This document shows, in pieces, positions 38,813-46,833 of a DNA stretch of 64,000 nt. Origin of the DNA: Opitutus sp. (GTDB lineage Bacteria > Verrucomicrobiota > Verrucomicrobiia > Opitutales > Opitutaceae); NCBI GenBank assembly GCA_009695305.1, contig SIBG01000011.1, forward strand, positions 1-64,000, written 5' to 3'. The translations under genes and the position numbers were made by a program. The stretch's first letter is position 1. Every line of letters begins with the position of its first letter. A model generated the notes under the pieces. The model was not told where the DNA came from. It did no database searches and saw only the letters and a list, made by a program, of their open reading frames with translations.

Positions 38813-38902
38813 CGCGAATCTCCGCTAACTGGCGCTAATGAGTGAAAGCTCGCTAGCGCCATTTTTTTTCTGAGATTAGCGGGAATCAGCGATGATTAGC
38901 GG
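38813..38902. repeat. Inverted pair of period-10 arrays containing the hemC start codon
   Basis: Left arm 38813-38842: CGCGAATCTC, CGCTAACTGG, CGCTAATGAG. Right arm 38872-38902 on the minus strand: CGCTAATCAT, CGCTGATTCC, CGCTAATCTC. The 29-base spacer carries most of the ilvC terminator. The ATG of hemC (38892-38894) is the first three bases of the last right-arm unit. The first residues MISG of HemC are therefore repeat-encoded. Confidence 0.8.
38830..38869 (+). terminator. Rho-independent terminator after ilvC
   Basis: TGGCGCTA (38830-38837) pairs with TAGCGCCA (38854-38861), followed by eight T residues (38862-38869). The left half of the stem is also part of the left period-10 arm. Confidence 0.85.
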
Positions 38903-39761
38903 TTCAAAAAAAATTCTCCTCGCCACTAGAAAAAGTCCGCTCGCGCTGGCGCAGAGCGAGATGGTGGCGGCGCATCTGCGCGCGCGGCTGGGCGTCGACG
39001 TCGAGCTGCTTAGAATCGTCACGACGGGCGACAAGCAGACCGAATGGTCGCTGGAACAGCGCGGAGGCAAGGGCCTCTTTACGGGCGAACTCGAGGCGGC
39101 TCTCCAGCGGAACGAGGCCGATATCGCCGTCCACAGCACCAAGGATCTTCCCGGCGACATGCCCGCGGGCCTGGCCATCGGCGGCTACCTCCCGCGCGCC
39201 GACCCGCGCGACGTGCTGGTGCTTCGCGCCGGCGTGGAAACACCGCAGACTCTCGCCACCGGCAGCCCGCGTCGCCGGCTGCAAGCGGCCCAGCTGTTTC
39301 CCGGCGTGGCGTTCACCGAAATCCGCGGCAACGTCGACACCCGCCTGCGCAAGATTGGCGAGCAGCACGTCGCCGCCGGGACCGTGCTGGCTGCCGCCGG
39401 ACTGGCGCGGCTCGGCTTTACGAGCTGGCCAGGGGTGACGTTCAACCCGCTCGGATTCGAGCAAATGGTGCCAGCGGTGGGGCAGGGGGCCATCGCCATT
39501 CAATGCCGCGCGGCCGATACGGCGATTTTTTCCGGCGTCTTCGATGCGGCGACCGCGTGCGCCGTGACACTCGAGCGCGCGTTTCAAGCCGCGCTGGGCG
39601 GCGGCTGCCACACGGCTTTCGCCGCGCACGTCACGCCCGACACACTGCATCTTTTCCACGAAAACATCGGGCGGCGCAGCCTGGCGCTCACGCCCGCTGA
39701 TTTGGCGGCACCCAGCGCGACGGCGGCGCGCATCCTCCGGCAACTCGCCCTGCTCCCATGA
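38892..39761 (+). CDS. hemC: Porphobilinogen deaminase (hydroxymethylbilane synthase)
   Basis: 289 residues. It joins four porphobilinogen molecules into hydroxymethylbilane for heme and siroheme. Motifs: LLATRKSPLALAQSEMV, AVHSTKDLPGDMP with the conserved catalytic Asp region, GSPRRRLQAAQL, EIRGNVDTRLRK, and the dipyrromethane-cofactor Cys in GGGCHTAFAAH near 237. Other HemC proteins begin just before KKILLATRKS, so the repeat-derived MISGS may be an added N-terminus. The stop overlaps hemD by four bases. Confidence 0.95.
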   Translation: MISGSKKILLATRKSPLALAQSEMVAAHLRARLGVDVELLRIVTTGDKQTEWSLEQRGGKGLFTGELEAALQRNEADIAVHSTKDLPGDMPAGLAIGGYLPRADPRDVLVLRAGVETPQTLATGSPRRRLQAAQLFPGVAFTEIRGNVDTRLRKIGEQHVAAGTVLAAAGLARLGFTSWPGVTFNPLGFEQMVPAVGQGAIAIQCRAADTAIFSGVFDAATACAVTLERAFQAALGGGCHTAFAAHVTPDTLHLFHENIGRRSLALTPADLAAPSATAARILRQLALLP

Positions 39762-40543
39762 CTGCTTCCCTCGCTCTCTCCGGTCGTCGCATCGCGGTCA
39801 CCCGCGCGCGCGAGCAGACGTCCGAGCTATCTGGCCAACTGCTCGCGCTGGGCGCCGAAGTGATCGAGTTGCCGCTCATCCGCATGGTGAAGGACATATC
39901 CAAGGAGGCCCTTGCCGACGTGATGCTGGAGCTCGGCGGCTACGATTGGATCGTGTTCACCAGTGCGAACGGCGTGCGATTTTTCTCCGAGGAGTTTTTC
40001 CGGCTTTTCGATGACATCCGCGCGTTCGGCCTCCTGCGGTTCGCCTGCATCGGTGACGCCACGGCGAAGGCCATCGCCGAGCTCCATCTCAAAATTGAAT
40101 GCCAGCCGGCGGTCGCGACGGCCGAGGCGCTGGCCGACGATCTCATTGCCACCGGCAGCCTCGATAGCTCGAAGATTCTCGTCGTCACCGGGAATCTCAA
40201 CCGCGACACCCTCGTGACCAAACTGGAGGGAGCCCGCGCCATCGTCGATTGCTTCCAAGTCTACAAAACCGAAAAAGTCGATCTCACGGCCGAGCCCGCC
40301 GCCGCCGATTTCCGGACGCGGGGCGCCGATGCCATCCTGTTCGCGAGTTCGTCCGCCGTGCAGTCGTTTGTCGATCAGGCCGCGTCGCTCCAGCTGGGCC
40401 CAGACGCGAAACGTCCACTCGCGGGTAGTATCGGCCCGCAGACGAGCGAGACGATGAAGCAAGCCGGCGTGCCGATCGATTTTGTCGCCAAGACACCAAG
40501 CCTCGGCTGCTTGGTCGAAGCGCTGGTCCGAAAACTCGCCTAA
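39758..40543 (+). CDS. hemD: Uroporphyrinogen-III synthase
   Basis: 261 residues, the usual HemD length. It closes hydroxymethylbilane to uroporphyrinogen III. The bilobed HEM4 fold shows RIAVTRAREQTSELSGQL at the N-terminus and DWIVFTSANGVRFF near 65. VVTGNLNRDTL is near 145, and DAILFASSSAVQSFVDQ near 190. HemD is poorly conserved, and the clinching evidence is the ATGA overlap with hemC. Its stop also overlaps the next gene's ATG. Confidence 0.93.
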   Translation: MTASLALSGRRIAVTRAREQTSELSGQLLALGAEVIELPLIRMVKDISKEALADVMLELGGYDWIVFTSANGVRFFSEEFFRLFDDIRAFGLLRFACIGDATAKAIAELHLKIECQPAVATAEALADDLIATGSLDSSKILVVTGNLNRDTLVTKLEGARAIVDCFQVYKTEKVDLTAEPAAADFRTRGADAILFASSSAVQSFVDQAASLQLGPDAKRPLAGSIGPQTSETMKQAGVPIDFVAKTPSLGCLVEALVRKLA

Positions 40544-41637
40544 TGAAAGTCCCGTTCCTCGACCTCAGTCTCCAGCACCGCGCGCTGCGCGAACCCGCGC
40601 TGGCGGCCCTCACGGCGACCTACGACGCCACGCGATTCTGTCTCGGGAAGGATGTGGAGGACTTCGAAGGTAACTTCGCCGCGACACTCGGCTACCCGCG
40701 CACGCTGGGGATGAACAGCGGCACGGCACCGCTGCACGTGGCGTGCCTGATCGCCGGCTTCGGTCCCGGCGACGAAATCATCACGGCACCCTTTACCTTC
40801 ATCTCTTCCGCGTGGGGCATCAATTACGTTGGAGCTACGCCGGTGTTCGCCGACATTGAGGAGGGCACGTTCAATCTCGATCCGGCGAAACTTGCCGCGG
40901 CGATCACGCCCCGCACGCGAGGCATTATCGTCGTCCACCTCTTCGGCCAGCCGGCGCGGATGGATGAAATCATGGCGGTCGCACAGCGGCACAATCTTTT
41001 CGTCATCGAGGACTGCGCGCAGGCGGTCGGCGCGAAATACCGCGGCACCCCGGTGGGCGTCCTGGGCGATGTCGGCACTTTTAGTTTTTACCCAACCAAG
41101 AACCTCGGCGGCTGCGGTGAGGGTGGGGCGTTCACCTCGCGACGCGAGGAGCTGCTGACCCGGGCCCGCCACATCCGGGTGCACGGTTCGGACCGCCGCT
41201 ACTATCACGACATGGTCGGGGGAAATTTCCGGATGGATGGTTTTCAAGGCGCGCTGCTCAACGTGAAGTTGCCGCACCTCGCGGGGTGGACCGCGCGCCG
41301 CCAGGCGATTGCCGCACGCTATCTCGCGGGCCTCAAACTCTCCGACTTGCGACTGCCGGACCAGCCCGCCTACGGGCAGTCCGTCTTTCATCAATTTACG
41401 ATTCGTCATCCGCGACGCGACGCGCTGCGGGAGCAGCTCACGCGCCACGAGATCGGCACAGATCTGATTTATCCCGTGCCGCTGCACCTGCAGAAATGCT
41501 ACGCCAATCTCGATCGCGGCCCCGGTTCTTTTCCCGTTTCAGAGCAGGCCGCCGCGACCTGTGTGAGCCTGCCGATCTTCCCAGAGCTGACAGACGCTCA
41601 GGTGGACCACGTGATCAGGAGCATCAATGCGTTTTAA
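40543..41637 (+). CDS. DegT/DnrJ/EryC1/StrS-family PLP aminotransferase
   Basis: 364 residues from ATG 40543 (TAATG overlap with hemD). Fold type I PLP enzyme: GMNSGTAPLHVA near 65-76, VIEDCAQAVGAKYRG with the PLP-binding Asp, and FSFYPTKNLGGCGEGG with the Schiff-base Lys near 184. The family transfers amino groups to keto-sugars for lipopolysaccharide or glycan synthesis. The substrate cannot be told, and no other sugar genes are adjacent. It sits in the hemCD-trpF run, perhaps as a passenger. Confidence 0.93.
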   Translation: MKVPFLDLSLQHRALREPALAALTATYDATRFCLGKDVEDFEGNFAATLGYPRTLGMNSGTAPLHVACLIAGFGPGDEIITAPFTFISSAWGINYVGATPVFADIEEGTFNLDPAKLAAAITPRTRGIIVVHLFGQPARMDEIMAVAQRHNLFVIEDCAQAVGAKYRGTPVGVLGDVGTFSFYPTKNLGGCGEGGAFTSRREELLTRARHIRVHGSDRRYYHDMVGGNFRMDGFQGALLNVKLPHLAGWTARRQAIAARYLAGLKLSDLRLPDQPAYGQSVFHQFTIRHPRRDALREQLTRHEIGTDLIYPVPLHLQKCYANLDRGPGSFPVSEQAAATCVSLPIFPELTDAQVDHVIRSINAF

Positions 41638-41640
41638 GCC

Positions 41641-42303
41641 ATGATCGATGGCCTCCGATTCAAGGTCTGCGGTCTCACCTCACTGGTCGACGCGGATTTC
41701 GCCGATCGCTGCGGGGCGGATTACCTCGGCTTCATCATTTACCCAAAGTCGCCGCGCGCAATTTCGCTCGAAACCTACCGGGCGATGGCCGCGCGACTGC
41801 CCGAGCGGAAGAAAGTCGCCGTGACGGTTGAGCCGACGCCCGGGGAACTCGTCGCGATAAATGCGGCCGGCTTTGATTTTTTCCAAGTTCACTTCAGGTC
41901 GGAAACACCGGCCGCGCTCGTTGCCAGCTGGGCCGAGACGGTCGGCTCCGACCGCCTCTGGCTGGCGCCAAAACTTCCGCCGGGCGTTGACCTGCCGGCG
42001 GCACTGCTGCCGCTCGCGAAGTTCTTCCTGCTCGACACGTTTCACGCCGAGAAGTTCGGGGGGACGGGCGCGACGGGTGACTGGGGAAAATTTGCCCGGC
42101 ACCAGCAGATGCACGCAGGAAAAACATGGATTCTCTCCGGCGGCCTGACGCCAGAAAATATCAGTGAAGCGGTGCGCGCGAGCGGTGCGCGGTTCGTCGA
42201 CGTGAACAGCGGCGTCGAATCCGCGCCGGGGGTAAAGGACCATGCGAAACTCAAGGCCTTCGTGATCGCACTGCAGCGCGCGCGCGCGGCGTCCAGCGAT
42301 TGA
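41641..42303 (+). CDS. trpF: Phosphoribosylanthranilate isomerase
   Basis: 220 residues. It performs the Amadori rearrangement of phosphoribosylanthranilate in tryptophan synthesis. The catalytic Cys is in FKVCGLTS at the N-terminus, and the catalytic Asp in LLDTFHAEKFGGTG near 130. The phosphate-binding ILSGGLTPENI and VNSGVESAPGVKD loops close the barrel. It starts three bases after the aminotransferase stop, and no other trp genes are present in the window. Confidence 0.95.
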   Translation: MIDGLRFKVCGLTSLVDADFADRCGADYLGFIIYPKSPRAISLETYRAMAARLPERKKVAVTVEPTPGELVAINAAGFDFFQVHFRSETPAALVASWAETVGSDRLWLAPKLPPGVDLPAALLPLAKFFLLDTFHAEKFGGTGATGDWGKFARHQQMHAGKTWILSGGLTPENISEAVRASGARFVDVNSGVESAPGVKDHAKLKAFVIALQRARAASSD

Positions 42304-42465
42304 TTATTTAGTCGCCCCGTATTTCTTGCACCACGCGGCATCGGGCCCAAAGACGATGGCGGCGTGGGAATTATGCCAGCTGTAGCCCCGACGGCGTCCG
42401 TTGGAGAGCTCGGTGACCGCATAGTGAATCGGGCGATCGCGTTCGCCGAAGACAGGTTTTGAGCG
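42304..42465 (-). pseudogene. Possible small gene or gene remnant without a recognisable start
   Basis: The minus strand is open from 42585 to a TAA at 42304-42306. The last 54 codons encode RSKPVFGERDRPIHYAV, ELSNGRRRGYSWHNSHAAIV and FGPDAAWCKKYGATK, and the codon third positions are GC-rich like real genes here. There is no ATG, GTG, TTG or CTG in that frame before the upstream stop. Either a remnant, a gene with an unusual ATT/ATC start, or chance. I do not recognise the sequence. Otherwise the 200-base gap between trpF and ogt holds nothing else I can support. Confidence 0.35.
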
Positions 42466-42503
42466 GGGACGAACCGGCCGTGGGTCGCGTGGCTGGCGCG
42501 AAA

Positions 42504-42998
42504 TTAAGTCGGTGCGACCGCGCCCTCGTGAAGCAACAGGTGGCGCTTGAGGGTTTCGCCAAACGCGTAGCCGTTCAGGGAACCGTCACTGCCAACCACC
42601 CGATGACACGGGATGAGCAGGCAAATCGGATTCGTGGCATTGGCGCGACCGACGGCGCGGGAGGCGCCCGGATTGCCAAGTTCGGCGGCCAGATCGCCAT
42701 AGCTGCGCGTCGCACCAAATGGAATGCGGCGCAGGGCGGCCCAAACGCTCTGCTGAAACGGCGTGCCACTGGGCGAAAGCTTGACGGTAAAGTTCTGGCG
42801 GTGGCTGGCGAAATATTCCGTGACTTCGCGGCAAACGTCGGCGGCGCGGGCGGGATCGTGCGCGATTTCGTCGGCGGAAAAACGCTCGCGTAGTTCGGCC
42901 AGGCCACCGAAAGCGGTGGCGATGACGGCGCCGTTGGCGTCGAGCGCGACGGAAAATTCCCCGACGGGCGTGAAAATGGTATCGTAGAATTGTCTCAT
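42504..42998 (-). CDS. ogt: Methylated-DNA-[protein]-cysteine S-methyltransferase
   Basis: 164 residues from ATG 42998. It removes O6-alkyl groups from guanine by transferring them to its own Cys in a suicide reaction. The acceptor motif is LIPCHRVVGSDGSLNGY near 130. The helix-turn-helix DNA-binding block is FQQSVWAALRRIPFGATRSYGDLA, and the Arg finger is in NATNPICL. The ATG overlaps the stop of the Ada-AlkA gene (ATGA), so the two are translationally coupled. Confidence 0.95.
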   Translation of the reverse strand: MRQFYDTIFTPVGEFSVALDANGAVIATAFGGLAELRERFSADEIAHDPARAADVCREVTEYFASHRQNFTVKLSPSGTPFQQSVWAALRRIPFGATRSYGDLAAELGNPGASRAVGRANATNPICLLIPCHRVVGSDGSLNGYAFGETLKRHLLLHEGAVAPT

Positions 42999-44419
42999 GA
43001 CGGAATGGGCTGATTGAACTGCCAAAGATGGTTGGTGGCGAGGCTGCGGTAAGGGGCGAAGACGGTCATGAGACGTTTGGTGGCGTCGAGGTCGGGGCGG
43101 TCGTCGAGTTTCAATAGCGCGTGCAGACCGCTGGTCACCCCGGTATCGCCCAGCGGGACGCAATCCGGAAAACCGAGCGCGCGCATCATGAGGTAGTTTA
43201 CCGACCACGGGCCGAGCCCGCGGATGGCGAGGAGCGTGCGCTCGGCGCGCGTCGCCGACATCAGGCGCAACGCGGCGAGATCGAGCTGGCCGCCAGTGAT
43301 GAGCCGCGAGGTGGTGATGACGTAGTCGGTTTTTTGCCGGGAGAATTGCAGGGGAAGCAAATCGGCTGGCTCAAGTGCGGCGACGGCGGAGGGCGTGGGC
43401 GGGGCGATGAGCCCTGCGGCGAGCGGCGTGCCCGCGCGCTCGACGAGGCGGCGCCGGAGCTGACACGCGAAGGGAAAGTTAATCTGCTGGCCGATGATCG
43501 ACCAGAGGAGGCCGTCGAACACGGACGGCGTCTGGCTGATCCGGAGTTCGTGGCGGCCGGCGACGAGGCGCGCGAGACCGAGGCGTTGGGCGAGCCGGGC
43601 GAAGGCGGCGGCGTCCTGGTCGAGACCCAGCAGACCGACGACCAGCGTGTGCGCTTCGAAGGTGGAGCCGCGCGAGATCTCGGCCCGGATGCGATCGGAG
43701 GCGAGTTGCAAGGTGAGCAGCGCGGGGCCGTCACTGAGCCGCACCGCGGCGGTGTAAACATCGCCGGTGAGGCGCTCGGTTACACTGCGGATATCACGAC
43801 TCAGCGCGCGGCGGAGATAGCCCACCAGATAGCCCGGCGGCAGGGTGATTTCGAAGGCACGTGCGGCGGTGAGACCGCGATAAGCGGCGGGCGTGAGACC
43901 GTTGCGCTGACGGAAGTGCTCGTGGAAGACCGAGAGGGACTCGAAGCCAGCCGCGCCGGCAATTTCGGCCAGACCGGCGGCACCCTGACGGAGTTGGGAT
44001 TTCGCCCGATCGAGTCGGGCGCGGAGAAGCAGGTCGGCTGGTGTGGAGTGATAGTGCTGGCGAAAAAGTTCGAAAACGCGCGTCGCACCAAAGCCGGAGC
44101 GGCGAACGATGGCGCGGGCGTCGGCGAAATTATCCGGGACGTTGCGGACCTCGGCGACGAGCGTCTCAACGGACTCGAGGACGGGATCGGCGCCGCGCGC
44201 GAAGTCGTCGGGGTGGCATTTCTTGCACGCCCGGAGGCCGGCGGCCCGAGCGGCTACGCAGGTCGGAAAGAAGCGGGTGTTTTCTGGTTTCGGCTTGCGA
44301 GCCTTGCACGCGGGCAGGCAGTAGATGCCGGTGGAGGTGACGCCGAAAAAGAAGCGACCGTTGCAAGCGGCGTCGCTGGCGAGCACGCGGGCATACATCG
44401 TGGCATTGGTCATTCGCAT
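42995..44419 (-). CDS. Ada-type regulator fused to AlkA-type 3-methyladenine glycosylase
   Basis: 474 residues from ATG 44419; an internal ATG six codons on is an alternative. Order of domains: Ada zinc domain (about 12-75) with Cys ligands in YCLPAC and ACKKCHP; AraC-type helix-turn-helix (about 80-180, with GFGATRVFELF and AGFESLSVFHEHFRQ); AlkA_N; and the HhH-GPD glycosylase with SIIGQQINFPFA, then IRGLGPWSVNYLMMRAL and catalytic Asp in PLGDTGV. Methyl phosphotriester repair at the Ada Cys should activate transcription of this gene and ogt. The glycosylase removes alkylated bases. Confidence 0.93.
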   Translation of the reverse strand: MRMTNATMYARVLASDAACNGRFFFGVTSTGIYCLPACKARKPKPENTRFFPTCVAARAAGLRACKKCHPDDFARGADPVLESVETLVAEVRNVPDNFADARAIVRRSGFGATRVFELFRQHYHSTPADLLLRARLDRAKSQLRQGAAGLAEIAGAAGFESLSVFHEHFRQRNGLTPAAYRGLTAARAFEITLPPGYLVGYLRRALSRDIRSVTERLTGDVYTAAVRLSDGPALLTLQLASDRIRAEISRGSTFEAHTLVVGLLGLDQDAAAFARLAQRLGLARLVAGRHELRISQTPSVFDGLLWSIIGQQINFPFACQLRRRLVERAGTPLAAGLIAPPTPSAVAALEPADLLPLQFSRQKTDYVITTSRLITGGQLDLAALRLMSATRAERTLLAIRGLGPWSVNYLMMRALGFPDCVPLGDTGVTSGLHALLKLDDRPDLDATKRLMTVFAPYRSLATNHLWQFNQPIPS

Positions 44420-44491
44420 GGGGCGAACGTAGCACACGCGGCGCGCCGTGTCGTCCGGATAATTCCGGCGCAATTTTCCCGACGTTGCGAC

Positions 44492-45739
44492 TTACTGCTG
44501 CAGCTGGTGCAGGGTGCGTTCGACGGCGGCGATGTCCTTGAGCGCGCTGGCGGGCAGCGGAAACTCGGCGTTGAAGCTGTGCATCGGGCCGGGGGGCTCG
44601 ATCGTCACGTGCGACTCGTCGATCTGTCCGGCGGCGTCGAGGGCTGGGGCGAGGCTGAGACCGAATTTCTCCGCGATAAAGCGATACACGGCCGCGCGTT
44701 TCGACGGACCGTAGTCGTGTTTTTCCATTGGCAGATGAACGTTCGCGACATTTGTCGCGGCGCCGTAGTAGCCGTAGATTTTCTGGAGGAACGGAAATTC
44801 GGTTTCTGGCACGTGCTGGGTCCAGTCGGCGCCATCGGACACCACGAGCATGGGCCGCGGGGCGGCAAACGACGCGATCATGGCGTTACTCACGAAATGG
44901 TCGGCGCTGCGGTGGACCGGCTGGCCGCTTTCGCAGGGGCAGCCGCCGAAAAAATAGGACGACACCATCACGACCGGCGCGGCGAGTGTGACGCGCTGGT
45001 CGAGGGCCGTGAGGAGAAAAGTCTGCGTGCCGCCGCCGGACTCGCCGCTCACGGCGACGCGCGTCGGGTCGGTGCCATCGAGCGCGAGCAAAAAATCGAG
45101 CGCGCGGATCGAGTTCCAGATTTGGAGCGATTGGACGAACGAAGTTTTATGCGCGGCTGATCCGACTGCGGCGATCGAGTCGCCGTAGCCAACCATTTCG
45201 ATCGCGAGGACCACGGCGCCCAGGCGGGCCAGCGTCGCGTTGCGCGCTTGCATCACGTGAACAAAACGTCCGGGGCGGTCGTCGTCACCGGGGCTCTCGT
45301 GGGTGGCGACATGACCGTGGGTGGAGAGGACGACCGGATAGGGCGCCTGGCCGTGGAGCGGCCGGTAGAGATTGCCGCCGACGAAGTAGCCGGGGACGGA
45401 TTCGAACGCGACGTTCTCCACCGAGTAGCCGTCGTAGGTGCGGCGCGCGCGACTGATGGGATGGAGGAGAGTGCGCTTCGGCCACGGCTTCAGGCCGGCG
45501 CCCTCTTGGATCCGGTTGCGCGCATGGTCGACGTAGGCCTGCCAGGTGGCGCGGTCGGGAAATTGCACGAGCGCGGCGTCGAGCACCGCCTGGCCTTGCG
45601 CGGGGGTGAGGAACGCACCGGGGCAAAGCACCGGACCGGTGGCGGGCGGAGGCGGGAGGTCGGCGGGCACCCAGTTGACGGACGGAGCGGCGGTGGCGAT
45701 CGAAACGAGCAGGGGCAGGAGAACGTGGAGGGGTTGCAT
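44492..45739 (-). CDS. Secreted alpha/beta-hydrolase (acetyl xylan esterase-like)
   Basis: 415 residues. An N-terminal signal peptide (LHVLLPLLVSIATAAPS) sends it out of the cytoplasm. Nucleophile elbow GESGGG near 228 carries the catalytic Ser, the oxyanion region is VVLSTHGHVATHE, and the catalytic His is in MEKHDYGPSKR near 350. The same layout is found in acetyl esterases and multifunctional xylan-degrading enzymes encoded by carbohydrate-degrading Verrucomicrobia. The exact ester substrate is not determined. It has no partner gene in the immediate vicinity and is divergent from the YqeY gene. Confidence 0.83.
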   Translation of the reverse strand: MQPLHVLLPLLVSIATAAPSVNWVPADLPPPPATGPVLCPGAFLTPAQGQAVLDAALVQFPDRATWQAYVDHARNRIQEGAGLKPWPKRTLLHPISRARRTYDGYSVENVAFESVPGYFVGGNLYRPLHGQAPYPVVLSTHGHVATHESPGDDDRPGRFVHVMQARNATLARLGAVVLAIEMVGYGDSIAAVGSAAHKTSFVQSLQIWNSIRALDFLLALDGTDPTRVAVSGESGGGTQTFLLTALDQRVTLAAPVVMVSSYFFGGCPCESGQPVHRSADHFVSNAMIASFAAPRPMLVVSDGADWTQHVPETEFPFLQKIYGYYGAATNVANVHLPMEKHDYGPSKRAAVYRFIAEKFGLSLAPALDAAGQIDESHVTIEPPGPMHSFNAEFPLPASALKDIAAVERTLHQLQQ

Positions 45740-45835
45740 CGGGTCATGGTTAATCAGCTCTCAACCCGGGACGCACGTCGGAAACCGGAAGACTTGCCCG
45801 CTCGACACCCGGCCGACTCCGGACACGCTGCTGCC

Positions 45836-46285
45836 ATGGCCACCATCTATGAAACCCTCCGCGCCGACATCATTACGGCGATGAAAGCTCGCGACAGCAT
45901 TGCGACGACTGCGTTGCGCACCGCCGACGCCGCGATCAAGCGCGCGGAGATGGACACCAACAAACCCATCGACGACGCCCTGGTCATCACGACGATTCGC
46001 AAGGCGGTGAAGAATCTGGCGGACGCTAACACGGAGTTCGCCAAGGGTGGGCGCGCCGATCTCGTTGCCGCGAACGACGTCGAGATCAAGCTCCTCGGAA
46101 AATATCTGCCGGCCGGCCTGGAGCCCGCCAAGCTCGAAGCGCTCATCGTCGAGGCGATCGCCGCGACTGGTGCCCAATCAAAGAAAGAAATGGGCAAGGT
46201 GATCGCGGCGCTTAAACAGCGGCCAGAGGCGGCGCTCATTGACTTCGGCGCGGCGAGCAAGCTCATCCAAGCGAAGCTGCCGTAG
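45836..46285 (+). CDS. GatB/YqeY-domain protein
   Basis: 149 residues from ATG 45836; the longer frame to 45248 runs antisense to the esterase. The YqeY fold shows TIYETLRADIITAMKARD at the start, IDDALVITTIRKAVKNLAD, LLGKYLPAGLEPAKLEALI, and KKEMGKVIAALKQR. It resembles the tRNA-binding tail of GatB, the amidotransferase subunit that makes Gln-tRNA or Asn-tRNA, but stands alone here. Its role is not established. It is convergent with the DUF2237 gene. Confidence 0.92.
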   Translation: MATIYETLRADIITAMKARDSIATTALRTADAAIKRAEMDTNKPIDDALVITTIRKAVKNLADANTEFAKGGRADLVAANDVEIKLLGKYLPAGLEPAKLEALIVEAIAATGAQSKKEMGKVIAALKQRPEAALIDFGAASKLIQAKLP

Positions 46286-46335
46286 GCTGCGGAAGGGACG
46301 CCCGTCGTGGTGGCGTCCGCCGTGGCCGATTCAGC

Positions 46336-46707
46336 TCACGCCGTCGCGTGGGCTTGCAGCAACGTCAGCGGCACAATCTCCAGCGTGCGCTCGTGCGTGG
46401 CGGTGAGCGCGACGGGGGCAGCGACGCCGGACTCAAGGCACTCGAGCCAGCGCGCGGCGCAGACGCACCAGCGGTCGCCGACATTCAGCCCTGGAAATCC
46501 ATACGCGGGTTGCGGCGTCGAGAGGTCGTTACCCGCCGCGCGACTATACTCGAGAAACTCGGTCGTCACCTCCACGCACACGGTGTGGCAGCCCTCGTCC
46601 TCGAGACAGGTGTCGCAGTGGCCGTTGCGAAAAAAACCGGTGACGGGATCGATGGAGCATTCCTTGAGCGGACCGCCAAGGACGTTGCGGGAGGGTAGAG
46701 GAGTCAT
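46336..46707 (-). CDS. DUF2237-family protein
   Basis: 123 residues from ATG 46707. Cys-rich in the first half (ECSIDPVTGFFRNGHCDTCLEDEGCHTVC), then ALTATHERTL near the end. This is the pattern of the DUF2237 family, for which no activity is established. No signal peptide. It lies downstream of the divergent YqeY gene and upstream of the large secreted gene, and no operon with either is obvious. Confidence 0.85.
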   Translation of the reverse strand: MTPLPSRNVLGGPLKECSIDPVTGFFRNGHCDTCLEDEGCHTVCVEVTTEFLEYSRAAGNDLSTPQPAYGFPGLNVGDRWCVCAARWLECLESGVAAPVALTATHERTLEIVPLTLLQAHATA

Positions 46708-46833
46708 GAGTCGAAAGGGTGGCGAAATGGTCGGCGTGGGCCCAGTGGCGAGTGAGTGCGCGAAGGTGGGACCATCATGGCGTCGCGTCGACCGTTCCAA
46801 CCGGGACTGGCGTCAATTCGCTCGGCCCGGCGC

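Noticed and set aside
43121-45160. 679-codon open frame on the plus strand across the Ada-AlkA and esterase genes
   Set aside because: Antisense to two genes with clear catalytic motifs; a long frame is expected by chance at this GC content.
45248-45835. N-terminal extension of the YqeY gene to 45248
   Set aside because: The added 196 residues are the antisense of the esterase gene, and the YqeY fold starts exactly at ATG 45836.
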